Below are positions 46,231-57,999 of a DNA stretch of 64,000 nucleotides, in pieces. The stretch comes from Procambarus clarkii. Its lineage: Eukaryota > Arthropoda > Malacostraca > Decapoda > Cambaridae. A model generated the notes under the pieces. That model made no database searches. It was not told the origin of the DNA and saw only the letters and a list, made by a program, of their open reading frames with translations. Position numbers and translations under genes: made by a program. How positions within the stretch are numbered: position 1 is the stretch's first letter; each line of letters starts with the position of its first letter. The stretch lies in contig NC_091228.1 of assembly GCF_040958095.1 (NCBI RefSeq), positions 10,765,496 through 10,829,495 on the forward strand. Direction: 5' to 3'.

Positions 46231-46469
46231 TTTAAACATGGGAGGTTTTCATAGAAAACATCAAAGCATACATTTTCATATTTTTATTTTTGGCATAGAA
46301 CATTTTCAAAACATAGGTTAGGGGGGCACGGTTTTATAAAAACATCAAAGTATACATTTCACAAACTTTTATTTTTTTTTTATACAACAGAACATTTACA
46401 ACATAGATATACAACAGAACATTTTCAACATAGGTTAAGGGAGACTGCATTTTTAGAACATCAGTGATG

Positions 46470-46710
46470 AGTCAGGGGCCCCGCAATTTTTCAAACATCA
46501 ATGACAGGTTAGGGGAGGTAGCAATTGTCAAACATCAATCTCAGGTTAGGGGAGGTAGCAATTGTCAAACATCAATCTCAGGTTAGGGGAGGTAGCAATT
46601 GTCAAACCCAAAGATAGGTTAGGGGAGGTAGCAATTTTCAAACATCAGTGTCAGGTTAGGGGAGGTAGCAATTTTCAAACATCAATGTCAGGTTAGGGGA
46701 GGTTGCAATG
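46470..46710. repeat. 37-bp minisatellite, right arm
   Basis: Mirror of 44,305-44,545 with the same number of units. Confidence 0.9.
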
Positions 46711-46734
46711 TCCCATCAACAATTTCTTCAGTCA

Positions 46735-49700
46735 CTAATTGTGAGGATACGTCTTGTTCACCAGTGCATCGCGTTTTCCCCACATATTGAATATGGGATG
46801 GAATTCACGTCTCACAGGACGTGCAGCAGCAGCAGCAGGTGCAGGTACATCCTCCTCCTCCTCCTCATTCTCTTCTTCATTAATTTCTGCTCGAGGTATA
46901 TCGGGGTGTCCATACGCCAAAGACTGTGTAGGACTCAGTACATAACGTTTATCGTCAAAGGCGGACAATCCACGTTTTGTAGTGAGACAGGTACACATAC
47001 GGCCTTTAACATTCCTAATAGATCTGGATTGGAACCTCTGCCCAATATTTAACTCTAAAGCACTTTGGAAAGCAGCATGAGTGAGTTTAGACTGATGATA
47101 AGTGGGAATACCTTTACAACGACAGATCTGAACCTGATCTTGAGTTAGAATCGAGTACATTTTAGGCTTCAATGCAATGAGTTCTTTGATAATTTTGGCT
47201 CCAACTTCCGATTTTAACAAACCTAGTTGACCTTTGCGAGAGTCATCGAAATAGGGATTTTCAGGAGGGAAATTGCTGAAATCCATATGCTGAGATAAAG
47301 GCAGTTTATTTAATTCCTCAAAAGCATTTGGACAGCTTAATTCAATCAAATACGAATCTGTATCCGTATACAGCAATCTAGCTTTGTCTCCATAATGAGC
47401 TTTGACGGTATTGTACCAAAAATCATATAGGATCCTCTTAGCTATTTGCAAGATCTGGAACCCCAAATAAGTTGGTGTATTGACTTTAAGTGATTGTTTC
47501 TTAACAGTGCAAATGACTCTGTCTTCACTTAACAAAATGCTCCGTTTGAAGAACGGATTGCGTGCATGCTTTTGGAATTTGTCTCGTGATGTAACTAAAT
47601 AATGCTGATCGCCATATTTACTCACATTTGTCAAACTCTTGCCGTAAATTGCATTTGATACCAGCTTGAAAGCTTTACCCTTAATGGCGCAAGGTGTATT
47701 TGCACGTTCACGAGCATTTGTTTCGACAAATTCCTTAAGGTACTTGCTCTGTTGGAATTCATAAACTGCATTTACCTTAGCCACTTCCAATCCCAATTTC
47801 ATCAGCATCTGAAGCAAATCTAAACTCACCAAGTAATCTTTTTGGGGGAGATGTGAAGCAATTAATTTATTGTTTTTCTTGGAGAGTTTACGATCTTTGG
47901 TATTTAAAATATGTTTGCTATAATCGGAGAGAAGATCAGTTGAAATATTAGCATGTGACAGGGTTAAAGGCAAGTCATCGGTGTATCGAGCCACCTCAGG
48001 TGCGACATGCTTGGTATCACACATGACCCAATACCCTTTATCCCCATCACATGTAATATTTTCCAATCCTTGTTGGAGCCAATCATTGCATTCGGCAGCA
48101 GATAATTTACGGATCCCGCCTTGAGGAAGCAGTTCTGTCATACAGTTGGCGTATAAGCCAATAAAATCCAAATACAGAATATATTTATCAGTACTAGAAG
48201 GATCAGCACCCGTATGCTCATTGTGTACACTTGTGTGTTGCCGCACAACAGAGGTAAATCCGCCTCTTAGATTTCTGCGCAATACATCGTACAAATGGGG
48301 ATCGGAAATAGAGTCCAAGACAACTTGACTCTTAAACAAGAAAGCGTCCCATGCAAAACTAGATAACGAGACATAGTGTGTAATGTCTAACTTGTACAGC
48401 TCAAGCATGGTCTTGCGCCATACAGTAAACACATCACACAATAGTCTAGTATCTACTTTCAAATAGACCTTTAAGTAATCCCCAATGGTCTTGCATTCCG
48501 CTAATCTGAAGACTTCTTTAGCCTGTGTATAATCGCTCTCGCTTATGGCCTCGTGCTTTAAACTATTGAAAAAGGCTTCGGGAGGAGGAAGAGCCGGTTC
48601 ATTTAATTTCTCCAGAGATGAAATATAATCATAACAGAAGACCTGTTTGCCTGTCTTTAATAAATGGTGGGCAGCTACAGGGACGTCATCTAGCATAACT
48701 GAGGTGTAAGTGGTGGGTTTACCTTCCTTGATATGTTCTTTAGCTAGTTTTTCCAGCCCACCATTTAGTAAAGCCAGACTATCCATAAACCGAAGTTTAC
48801 CGATATCTACTTTCATGAACTTAAATCCATCTTTGGAGGCAATATCAATTTCGCGGTTAGGGAGGTTAGACAATTCATTTAAAATTACTCCGAGGTCATA
48901 AGCAGCATTGTGAGAGAATGTATATAAATATTTATATGAGTTTCTGCACAACATGTTGCACCTTTGGCAATAGGCTGCTAGATAATTATTAAATTCAATA
49001 GCATGATCATGATGACGGTGCTTGTCCATAGCCGATTTAAATGGACTATAACACATTTCACATGTGGTCTGACGTCTATAAGCTTGCCAATGTTCACGTG
49101 TCATAGATATTTTGTATTTAGGCATGGCAGATTTGATTCTCTTCCATGACTTCTCCAAAGTATCTATGAAATGATTCACAGGGTCATCCCCCATATAAGT
49201 TAATTTCTCTACCACCTCCAATTCCCTGTTGATGATGATAAAAGCATATGCCACGGCTTTGTAACGCTTCTCGATCATACCTTGGGGATTGGAGGGGTCC
49301 AACAAGCACTCGAAATCATAATATGCCGTGTGAGACGGCCCATAGGCACGACCGTAATTTTTGAACTTGATTTTATGACCTTCAGGGTAAAATTTCAATG
49401 TTTGTTTAACTTCACATGACTCTTCGTGATCCCGCATAGCATCAGGTGACAAATGAATTAAACACGAATGACAAAAAATATGATTCTTAGGAATATTATA
49501 TGTATTGTCGCGCATGTTGCGAACATATTGATTGAAATCTTTAATGAGCACAAGATGCTGATCCTCCAGCATGAGCAAAGGTACTTTACGGGCAGAATGT
49601 TCCCTGCCTTTTCTAGCTAAGCTAATGTAGTATCTATTTTCTTCACGAGTGAGCACATAGATAAAAATACTTAATTTATTTATACTTTATTTTATTAATG

Positions 49701-51361
49701 TTATCATACGTTATAGGAATTTCAATATCCTCACTCCAACGGACGAATCTAAGACACCACCTGGCTGATTTGGAACGCCTGCCAATGTTGCGTAAGTCCA
49801 TCCCCCGAGCAAGACATATGTATGCGGCTAAACATTGGATCAAACATATATTTTGCTCCCCTTTAGGATTGAAAACATAATGTCGACCACGTAATTTATC
49901 TGGATAAGGCACGTATTCTCCTAGACGGATGGGATGCTGAACAGCTATAGAATTGATATAAAAACCAGAAATGCTCTGTATACCTAGACTCGAACCTTCT
50001 GTCTCGGCAAAGAACTCTTCTAACTTATTATCCAATTCAGCAATCCATTGATCTACAACAACACTAGCCTCATGCCTAGATACAGTGCGCTGCTCGGCCC
50101 TTATAGGTAACTCTCCCTCAAAATCAGGTTCATTTTCTTGATTAAGCCGTTGTAAATTAAATGTAAAATCAGGGTATATCAAGAGGGCAGGAGGGAAATT
50201 GGGGTGAACGGCGTCAAACAAGGATTCTATTTGCTGAATAAAATAATCACGATATATAGTCAAATAATGGGCAGGATCTCCTTGGGCATGATCTGGGATG
50301 CTATAAGAATGGCGTATGTACCCCCCATTGAAATTATTGATCACTTCTAGAACTTCGGGTTGAGGAGGAAGCAAATCATCTACCTGCTGTTGCTGCTGTT
50401 CCTGAGGTGGTGGTGGAGTATTAGCGATAGGCTGGCTGGCTTCCACATCTGAATCAGCTTCCCAAACCAAATGCAGGGAGTCCTCATCCTCTAGATGGCT
50501 ACCTAGAGTAAAAGAATTGAGATTTTTAATAAAAAATATAAATTTAATATAGGAATGTTTACAAATAAATAATGCAAGGTTATGGAAATAATCACTGAGG
50601 ATGATACTTACGATCTAGACTTGGCCTGCTATTGTTACTATCTTCTAATGGCGGTGTACGAGCTTGACTAGTGCTAGGTTCTCCAGCCTCATTCCCTCCT
50701 CCACGAGGATATTCCTCATCCAACTGTTCAACAGATGATCCTGAAAAAAAAAATTATTTTTTTGTAGATGTTAGTTAGAATTCATAACATATATATTTTT
50801 AAATGACTGATTAATGATGGGAATAGTGCAATATTATCTCAGATAAATAAAATTAATAATGAATACTGATGATGGATATTAACTCACTTTCGCTCTGAGG
50901 TGATGAAGCTTCCGAGGTTTCAGAATCGTATCTGGTGTCAGACTCTGTATCGTCATCAACATCCAGGTTCATGCAAAATGGACAGGTTTCGGGGTCGCGA
51001 CCTGTGGATCACAGTAATATTACTTATGCAAATAAAAACAATATTACTGAAGCTGGTAGGCAATATTTTTTTTTATAAAATATCACATGCTGCTGGTGTA
51101 ATTCTATATAAAATTATTTGATCATAAACGAAGCAAGTGTTGCTGATATAAATATTACTCACGACTGGTGCAGAAGATTTTGGAGCACGAGGTGCAGACT
51201 GCATCATAATGTCCACGAGGGATATTAACGCACTGGGGACAGCATAACACACACTCACGACGCGAGTTGGCTGTATATGAAATACGACATTCTATGCACC
51301 TTACTTCGCACAAGTGCAATTTCCCCTGCTTTGGCTTATTACAGAAAGGACAAGTTTCCAT
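46735..51361 (-). pseudogene. polB: PolB, right copy: same four-exon gene, frameshifted
   Basis: Exons by homology: 51,361-51,163, 51,001-50,888, 50,740-50,612 and 50,502-46,735. Splice sites and phases are the same as at left. Relative to the left copy, exon 4 has a 2-bp deletion near 49,690, which brings a stop (49,676) soon after the N-terminal third. The downstream frame from 49,656 still contains every exonuclease and polymerase motif. Replacements relative to left include Asn to Ile inside motif A (codon 48,160-48,162), Gly to Arg just after ExoIII, and Thr to Asn, Pro to Ser, His to Tyr, Gly to Glu elsewhere. I call it a recent pseudogene; internal initiation at the 973-codon frame cannot be excluded. 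Confidence 0.88.
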
Positions 51362-51453
51362 GGTTGCGTATTGTTGTTGAATAATACAGAGGTCTGGTGA
51401 AATGTCCAGGAGCGATGTTGGCTGCTTGTGCTGGCTGGGAGAGCTAGAGATGT

Positions 51454-51458
51454 ACTGA
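51454..51458 (-). promoter_or_regulatory. Putative initiator of right PolB
   Basis: ACTGA, the complement of TCAGT, in the same GTCAGTACA context as at 39,556. Confidence 0.4.
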
Positions 51459-51728
51459 CCTATTTGACTGGGGAATGGTGGCCAGGTCAGCTTACCAGCT
51501 GTGCTGCCAGTCGTACGATGCTTCTAAAATTTGCGGTACGACATTTGGGCATCTATTCTAGTTTTGAACTTATTACTGCATAATGAATGATTACAGTCGC
51601 AGATGACTAAAATGTATATTCTTAAACCTCTGATTAGGTTAGGTGGGGATGGTTAGTCTAGTCATTTTTTATTAATAACATCAAATACAAATGCCAGTAG
51701 GACGCCAAAGGTAGCATTGGTTGTCTGG

Positions 51729-52829
51729 TGACGTCATACATAGCTAACCAGTAAGGTACTGTAATACCTTCACACCTATATGCTAATGACCATCAATACA
51801 TTATCCCTATACCTGAGCTCGCTTTACACGATGTCACTAAACAACAACAATAACTGTTCTGTAGAATGTATTTGTTTGTTATAAATAATATGTTAGGTTA
51901 GGTTAGGTTAGGAAGGTTTGATCGGGTTTATGAATAACAGAAAATATAAGTAATGAGCGAAAATACGAGCTATTGTAGCTGAATATCAACTCTGATGAAG
52001 CACAGAGTATAGGTGAGGTATTAAGCTAGATTAAGAGTTCACACTTATGTGTGAACCTCCTGGGATCCGCATTTAGCCCGTTGACGCCTCGTGCCGCATT
52101 AGGGATGATGACGTCACAAAAGGTGGTATCTGCAAAAGGCTTTATTTCAAAATATGAGAGGCTTGCTTTTTACTGAATGAGTTTTTTATTTGTTAAATGC
52201 TACAGTATGGTGTGGGAGGTATGTTTTGAGCGAATGTGAGACGCGCATAAGGAAAGGGTCACTACCGAACTCGCATTGAAATCACAAATGGCCAGGCCTC
52301 TATTTTTTAATATAAACGACTGATAGCAGTTTTATTTTTTTTGCCCTATGTATAATAAACAATCCTTTAAGAAAGATTGTCAAAGCTCAAATTACTTTCT
52401 CTAGAACGACGACGACGAAGAAGAAATAGGGGTGACATGATAGAGGTGTGACTGAATGGTCATAGTAAAGGGGAATATTATTAACCTATTATACGTATCA
52501 ACATGAAACAGAATAGGAAATGAACTGGATAAGTTTTATATTTAGGAAAAAGACCTGGGTAAATACCGGTTCTGTAAACAGGGTTTGAACTCATTTCTTA
52601 TGTTATTATTATGTAATCTTAGCTATAAAATGATCTTAGACAATGGGAAACCGTATGGTAATGCCTAATTGTGAAAAAACGAGCTTATAATGGTTAACGC
52701 CATTGCACATTAGACTTGACAGAAGGCAGCATTTGAATCCCCCTTTGCTATAAATATTGAAAATGGGAATAATTACACTATAACAGAAAACGGACTTATA
52801 CAGGGAAGATGAAGACGGGGGTGACGTCA
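51729..52829. promoter_or_regulatory. Three TGACGTCA palindromes, right arm
   Basis: Perfect sites at 51,729-51,736, 52,109-52,116 and 52,822-52,829, mirroring the left arm. Confidence 0.6.
51892..51912. repeat. Telomere-type (TTAGG)n run, right arm
   Basis: Four TTAGG units, mirror of 39,102-39,122. Confidence 0.85.
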
Positions 52830-52865
52830 TTGACCATTAGCAATGTCTGTGCATGGCCCACTGGG

Positions 52866-53277
52866 GTAACGAAAAACAGGTACGCCAAGTCGTGTCCCAT
52901 CAAAACTGCAACGAAAAACAGGTACGCCAAGTCGTGTCCCATCAAAACTGCAACGAAAAACAGATACGCCAAGTCGTGTCCCATCAAAACTGCAACGAAA
53001 AACAGGTACGCCAAGTCGTGTCCCATCAAAACTGCAACGAAAAACAGGTACGCCAAGTCGTGTCCCATCAAAACTGCAACGAAAAACAGGTACGCCAAGT
53101 CGTGTCCCATCAAAACTGCAACGAAAAACAAGTACGCCAAGTCGTGTCCCATCAAAACTGCAACGAAAAACAGGTACGCCAAGTCGTGTCCCATCAAAAC
53201 TGAGATGAAAAACAGGTACGCCAGAACGTGTCCCCTTAAAACTGTAACGAAAAACAGGTACGCCAGAACGTGTCCCT
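52866..53277. repeat. 42-bp terminal array, right arm (8 core units)
   Basis: Inverted version of the left array; GTACGCCAAGTCGTGTCC recurs eight times, with two outer GCCAGAACGTGTCC units. Confidence 0.93.
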
Positions 53278-53310
53278 CGAAAAAAGCAAAACGGACACGA
53301 TTTGGCGTAC
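53258..53310. repeat. Terminal hairpin of the right end
   Basis: GTACGCCAGAACGTGTCC (53,258-53,275) pairs with GGACACGATTTGGCGTAC (53,293-53,310). Mirror of the left-end hairpin. Confidence 0.85.
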
Positions 53311-53321
53311 TTTCCACTATT

Positions 53322-53327
53322 CTTCAG
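53322..53327. repeat. Target-site duplication of the Polinton-like element, right
   Basis: CTTCAG immediately after ...CTTTCCACTATT. Same hexamer as 37,648-37,653. Confidence 0.85.
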
Positions 53328-53660
53328 CACGTACACCACCCAAAGAGGGGGCAGGAGAGGGGGCACAGGCAACCCATACCGGACCCAGAGAGGTGTACGT
53401 GAGCCCCTCACCACGGCAAGGAGGCACCACGAAGGGGGACCAGTCCGAAGTGGGCAGACCAATGAACCTTTTCAACCCACTCTACCACCACACTACTCCT
53501 ACAGCTCCTATATTTCCGATCCTAATTATCCCTCTTCCCCCCCCCCCCCCACTTCCCTGCCCAACGTCCTTACCTTATCCTTTAGTCATCCATGCTCAAA
53601 CTTCGGAACTGTTCCCTCATGAAGATTGTTACAAGTGGGTGGGAGAAATGGATAATAATA
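53328..53660. other. Right flank of the element
   Basis: GC-rich DNA, probably the continuation of the LINE B copy 2 5' region interrupted by the insertion, then a C-tract near 53,540. No gene recognised. Confidence 0.4.
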
Positions 53661-53752
53661 ATAATGAGAAAACCAGCCATTCACTTAGGTGTTTCGAACC
53701 CACGACCAACAGACTATCAGGTGAAACCCCTACCACTGGACTACCCTGCCCA
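53661..53752 (-). mobile_element. tRNA-derived SINE head (-)
   Basis: The reverse complement contains GTAGTCCAGTGGTAGGGG (A-box like) and GTCGTGGGTTCGAAACACC (B box GGTTCGANNCN), in the right order and about 40 bp apart. An AAT-repeat patch (53,651-53,665) follows, like a SINE tail. Confidence 0.55.
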
Positions 53753-53879
53753 AATATATGTTCCTCAACCAGGAATTCTACTCAATCGACAGGAAGACAC
53801 CTGGACGATGAAGTCACAATTACGTGGTTGAAGAAATGATGAGTTTGGTCATCAAGACACCTTTTCTCAACTCGTCCTC

Positions 53880-55860
53880 AGACCAAGTCCATTCCATCCA
53901 TAAGTCGACCCCAAAGACTCTTACATAAATTTTAACATGTTCAATCAAAATAGGAATTTTATCAAATATAAATTAATATTATTATATAATAATAATTCAC
54001 TGGACAGAAAGAAACCGGAACCATTCAATATATTATCATACTGGGCATATTTAGGCATTGGTTAGGTTAGGTGTTGGTGAAGCATTTATAGAACTGTGGT
54101 TCGAACAGAGGACGTGAGGGAAGCACTGGTTCCGGAAGTGTTCGGACGTCATCAGTTGTGGAAATCGCGTTTCATTCCTTAAAAGGGGGGTTTGGCTGCT
54201 GGATTAACGAGCTTCAATCTTTGTATGCGAGGACGGGCTGATACAAGATAACTCCCACCAAAAAAAGCCCCAGAAAGGTGGGGGAGCCAAAACATACAAT
54301 CAGCAGAGTAAACAATGCATAGAAAACAAAACAACGAACCATCAAAATTAACTATCCACAGGGTCGTAAAGTTCTCTCGATAGTCCCACCTGCGCACACC
54401 AGGAGCATGAGCACCTTCCTCCTCAGCCAGTCCTCCAAACAAAGACACAAAGACTGTTTATGAATGAAAAACGATTTACACATGACTCACAACTCAACCC
54501 GTCCTCGACTCAAGGCCATTACATCCAGCGGTCGACCCCACAAACTCATTCATAAATTTTAACATGCTGTTCATTCAAAACGGTAATTTCCTCAAATATA
54601 AATTAATATTATAATATATTAGCAAATTGTGCATATAGAGGCATAGGTTAGGTGTTTAGGTTCTGTTGGCGATTATTTGTATTTGTAGTACGTGGGTGAA
54701 GCATTTATAGCGTTGTGGATCGAATAAAATTCGTCAACGAAGCACTTGTGCTGGAGGTCTTCGAACAAAATTAGTTGTGAGTCGTGTGTAAACCGTTTTT
54801 CATTCATAAACAAGGGGTTTGGCGGGTGCATGGAATCACTTTTTAGACTTTGTTTCAAGGACGTGCTGCACAACTGATGTCTTCCGAACACTTCCGGAAC
54901 AAGTGCTTTGCTCAACCCATCCTCGACTCAAGTCCATTCCATCCAGCGGTCGACCCCACAGACACATTCATAAATTTTTACATGCTGTTTATTCAAAACG
55001 TTAATTTATATTAGAGAAAATTCCTATTATAATATATTAGCATATTGTGCATATATAAGCATGGGTTACATTAGGTGTTTAGGTTCTGTTGGCGATTATT
55101 TGTATTTTTATTACGTGGGTGAAGCATTTACAGTGTTGTGGTTCGAACAAAATTCGTCAGTGAAGCACTGGTTCCGGAAGTATAATGAACCATCGTTGTT
55201 TGGAGGACGGGCTGGCTTCGCTGACGAATTTTGTTCGAACCAGAACGCTGTACACAGCCGTCCTCCAAACAAAGACCCAAAAGTGATTCCATGCACCAGC
55301 CTAAACCTCTGTTTATGTATGAAAACGGTTTACACACGGCTCACACCTGATTTCGTTCGAACACTTCAGGAACAAGTGCTTCTCTGACCAATTTTGTTCG
55401 AACCACAACGGTGTAAATGCTTCACCCACGTACTACAAATACAAATAATCGCCAACAGAACTTAAACACCTAACCTAACATAACCTATCCCTATATATGC
55501 ACAGTTTACTAAAATATTATAATATTAATTTATATCGGAGAAAATTCCCGTTTTGAACGAACAGCATGTTAAAATTTATGAACGCGTCTGGAGTTCGACC
55601 GCTGGATGTAATGGACTTGAGTCAAGGACGAGTTGCTGAAATTGCTTCTCCCACGAACTACAAATACAAATAATCGCTAACAGAACTTAAACATTTAACG
55701 TAACCTGTGCCTAAATATGTATAATATGGTAATATAAAATATTATTTTATATATGAGAAAATTCCTATTTGTGAATGAACTGTATGTTAAAATTGATGAA
55801 TACGTCTTTGGGGTTGACTGCTAGATGGAAGTGACTTGAGTCGAGGACGGGTTGGGTTGG
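53880..55860. repeat. Cluster of about five direct and inverted copies of one ~300-400-bp repeat
   Basis: Shared blocks are CATAAATTTTAACATGCTGT, ATTAATATTATAATATATTA, GGCATAGGTTAGGTGTTTAG, GGCGATTATTTGTATTTGTA, ACGTGGGTGAAGCATTTATA and CGAACAAAATTCGTCA. Plus copies at about 53,880-54,180, 54,470-54,830 and 54,900-55,240. Minus copies at about 55,300-55,640 and 55,640-55,850. No coding capacity recognised; behaves like a MITE family inserted near or into itself. Confidence 0.75.
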
Positions 55861-57335
55861 GCACAAACGTCTACGAAGTTGCGGGTACGCTCTTCCTCCC
55901 GCCCCAGCGCTCTTCTAGTCCCGCTTTTTCAGGCAAGTGTAGGTCATCTCGGACGCTGTTTTTGTCCTGCTGGACCATTTGCGTGTGTATTTATTCTGTA
56001 TTTTAGTGTTTTCTTCATGATGCATGTTTATTTATGCCTCACTTCTTGCTCGTGTCTTTGATTAACTATTCATCTCGCTGTGCACACGCCTGGTTATCAT
56101 TTCTGAGTGTTCGCTTATTGCCCAGCCAGGGATTGTCTTACCTGGTGAGTTCGGGTGGCCGTCTCTGAGGCCAGATTCTTGAGAAAGGTGCCTTGTCCTA
56201 TGCTGTGCAAGGGTCTTTGACTCCACTCCGAGGCTTTGCGGTTTTCGAATATGGGCCACAAAGAGGGCTTGCGTGTTTGTTCTACGGTGTGCCGCTCACA
56301 GCCTTCACAGCCGCCTGTGCTCCTAGACTGTTTCCGGTATTTGTGATATTCAGTGAGCAGCCCCAAGCCCGTGTTTCCTCCTTGGGCATAACTTCGGATC
56401 CCCAGCAAGCTTCCACAGTCCTGCTTTGCTGGCCCTCCTATTCCGCACTCGCTGTGGCGTGAGCTTGTAAGATTCTCAGCGGTCTTGTATTCTGATGTGC
56501 CGTCTGTAACTGTCTCCGCTATTCCGGAAGTAAATCTGGGGGTTTTTCCCATGTTCCTTCTCTCCTAAAATCCTTCCCATCCATTACTGTCCTGCCCGGT
56601 GTTGTGTGTATTTGGTCGCTTTGGCGCCTTTCTTTGTCAAAGCTGCCCTTGTTGGCTCTGCTTTTTCTGGGACTGAGATCAGTCAGGCGGTGGCCCCTGG
56701 ATTGTGTTCAGCCATCGAGGGAGCTCCAGGCCAGCCAATGTTGTGTGTTTTGATCTCAGGTTGATCAGTTCGGGCGCTTTACTGGCTCCTAGTTTTCTAT
56801 GGCGTTGGAAGTTTGCTCCTGATTATGGAGGATGTTCAGCATCCTTCCATGTTCAGCAGCGGAGGTAATCAGGGTGATTTTTCCCTGCTGAGGTTCTGCT
56901 GCCTTCTTTTTCTCAGGGAGGGTGTAGTTTGAGGCTCGGTTTCTTTCCCTCTGGGAAGGCGCTATTCTGTTAAGAGTGACGCTGTTATGGCTTTGACTCT
57001 GCTGTCAAAAGTTCACTCTAAAAGCCTGGCCCCCTAATTCAGCCTCCTAGTGTATGTAAATGGTAATAAAATGAACTTTGCCAGCACTTAGAAGGTGAAA
57101 AAATGGAGCTGGGATAGGAACGGTGCCCAACCACTTTGACTATCTATTGTTTTTAGAGAAACAAAGATTATCAGACATTAAATATAGGAATAGCCTGTTG
57201 ATCTAAGCATATTATTCCGGCTTTGAATGTAAATATTTCCGGTGTATAATTCCCAGGGAGCTGCAAGCTTGTTTCTATGAAACTTTCACATTGCATTGGC
57301 AAAACAAACAAATCTATAATAATAAAAATTCCTTA
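55861..57335. other. Unassigned GC-balanced region
   Basis: Frames at 56,115-56,552 (-) and 56,193-56,462 (+) lack recognisable domains. It may be a degraded retroelement but I cannot support a class. Confidence 0.35.
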
Positions 57336-57339
57336 ATAA

Positions 57340-57412
57340 CTGCCAGTTGGTCTAGTGGTATGATTCTCGTTAAGGGTGCGAGAGGTTCCGGGTTCAACTC
57401 CCGGACAAGCCC
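57340..57412 (+). pseudogene. tRNA-Pro-like pseudogene / SINE head
   Basis: TTGGTCTAGTGGTATGATTC and GGTTCAACTCCCGG match the tRNA-Pro at 59,158, but the anticodon loop reads TAAGGGT (A instead of the invariant T at 33) and the acceptor stem is mispaired. Likely a pseudogene. Confidence 0.75.
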
Positions 57413-57461
57413 TGAGTGTTTTTTCCCAGGATGAAGAAGTAAACAGCATAACTGTACACAA

Positions 57462-57540
57462 GGAAGAGTGGTTGATTGGTCATGATTCCTGGTGAGGGCG
57501 CGAGGGTTTCCTGGTTCGCATCCTATACAGGTCTTGGACG
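57462..57540 (+). pseudogene. Second degraded tRNA-like sequence
   Basis: TTGGTCATGATTCCTGGTGA and TCCTGGTTCGCATCC keep the A- and B-box positions of the same tRNA type, with deletions. Confidence 0.45.
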
Positions 57541-57768
57541 TTTTACAGAAAAATCTCGTATATGAGATGATTGGGGGGGGGCATAGCCAATGTTGAATCA
57601 TTTTTGTGTGTTGTTAAGAACTATGATTTCTGCACTGAGTGCAGACGGAAGGAAAAAATGGTTCCCAAGCTCTTTGACCATCGGGGATTGAACGCTCTCT
57701 TGCATCAAATGTGCAGAATCCCACTACACTCAAACATACACTTCGGACACACTCAAATGTCAGTCTTA

Positions 57769-57999
57769 CAGTCTCCGTGGTGTAGTGGTAAGACACTCGC
57801 CTGGCGTTCCGCGAGCGCTATGTCATGGGTTCGTATCCTGGCCGGGGAGGATTTACTGGGCGCAATTTCTTACTTCGATGAAAAAACGATTCTTCGCGGC
57901 GGGGATCGTATTCCAGGGACCTGCCCGAAACGATACGCGGACTAGTGGCTGTACAAGAATGTAACAACTCTTGTATATATCTCAAAAAAAAAAAAAAAT
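57769..57999 (+). mobile_element. tRNA-derived SINE with poly(A) tail
   Basis: A-box region CCGTGGTGTAGTGGTAAGAC, B box GGGTTCGTATCCTGG, a unique body (TTACTGGGCGCAATTTCTTA) and a terminal run of about 15 A at 57,985-57,999. Confidence 0.8.

Larger units (their letters stand above)
37654..53321. mobile_element. Palindromic Polinton/Maverick-like element, 15,668 bp
   Basis: Two inverted arms (37,654-45,311 and 45,704-53,321) surround 392 bp of unique DNA. Seen directly: an exact 6-bp duplication CTTCAG at both ends, termini AGTAGTGG.../AATAGTGG... (reverse complement at right), two protein-primed family-B DNA polymerase genes, one complete and one truncated A32-like ATPase. Known for the family: Polintons encode PolB and an FtsK-HerA ATPase, make 6-bp duplications and usually begin with AG. 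Missing: retroviral-type integrase, cysteine protease, and major and minor capsid proteins, so the unit cannot move or package itself alone by the standard route. Related possibilities are an adintovirus-type derivative or another PolB2 element. Arms are more than 99% identical by eye, with small indels and substitutions. Confidence 0.9.
45704..53321 (-). repeat. Right inverted arm, 7,618 bp
   Basis: Inverted copy of 37,654-45,311. Differences seen: one fewer 42-bp unit, a 2-bp deletion in PolB (near 49,690), a 2-bp insertion near 52,600 and scattered single-base changes. Confidence 0.93.

Noticed and set aside
37654-53321. Assembly artefact (missing-adapter palindrome)
   Set aside because: Outer flanks differ, a 6-bp duplication abuts both ends, a unique 392-bp centre exists, and the arms differ by indels and substitutions. 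Read-level proof is still needed.
55861-57060. Possible LTR or DIRS-type retroelement
   Set aside because: Composition suggests a repeat, but I found no RT, protease or tyrosine recombinase motif and no terminal repeats.
57340-57412. Functional tRNA-Pro(AGG)
   Set aside because: Position 33 is A rather than the invariant T and the acceptor stem is mispaired, so it is more likely a pseudogene.
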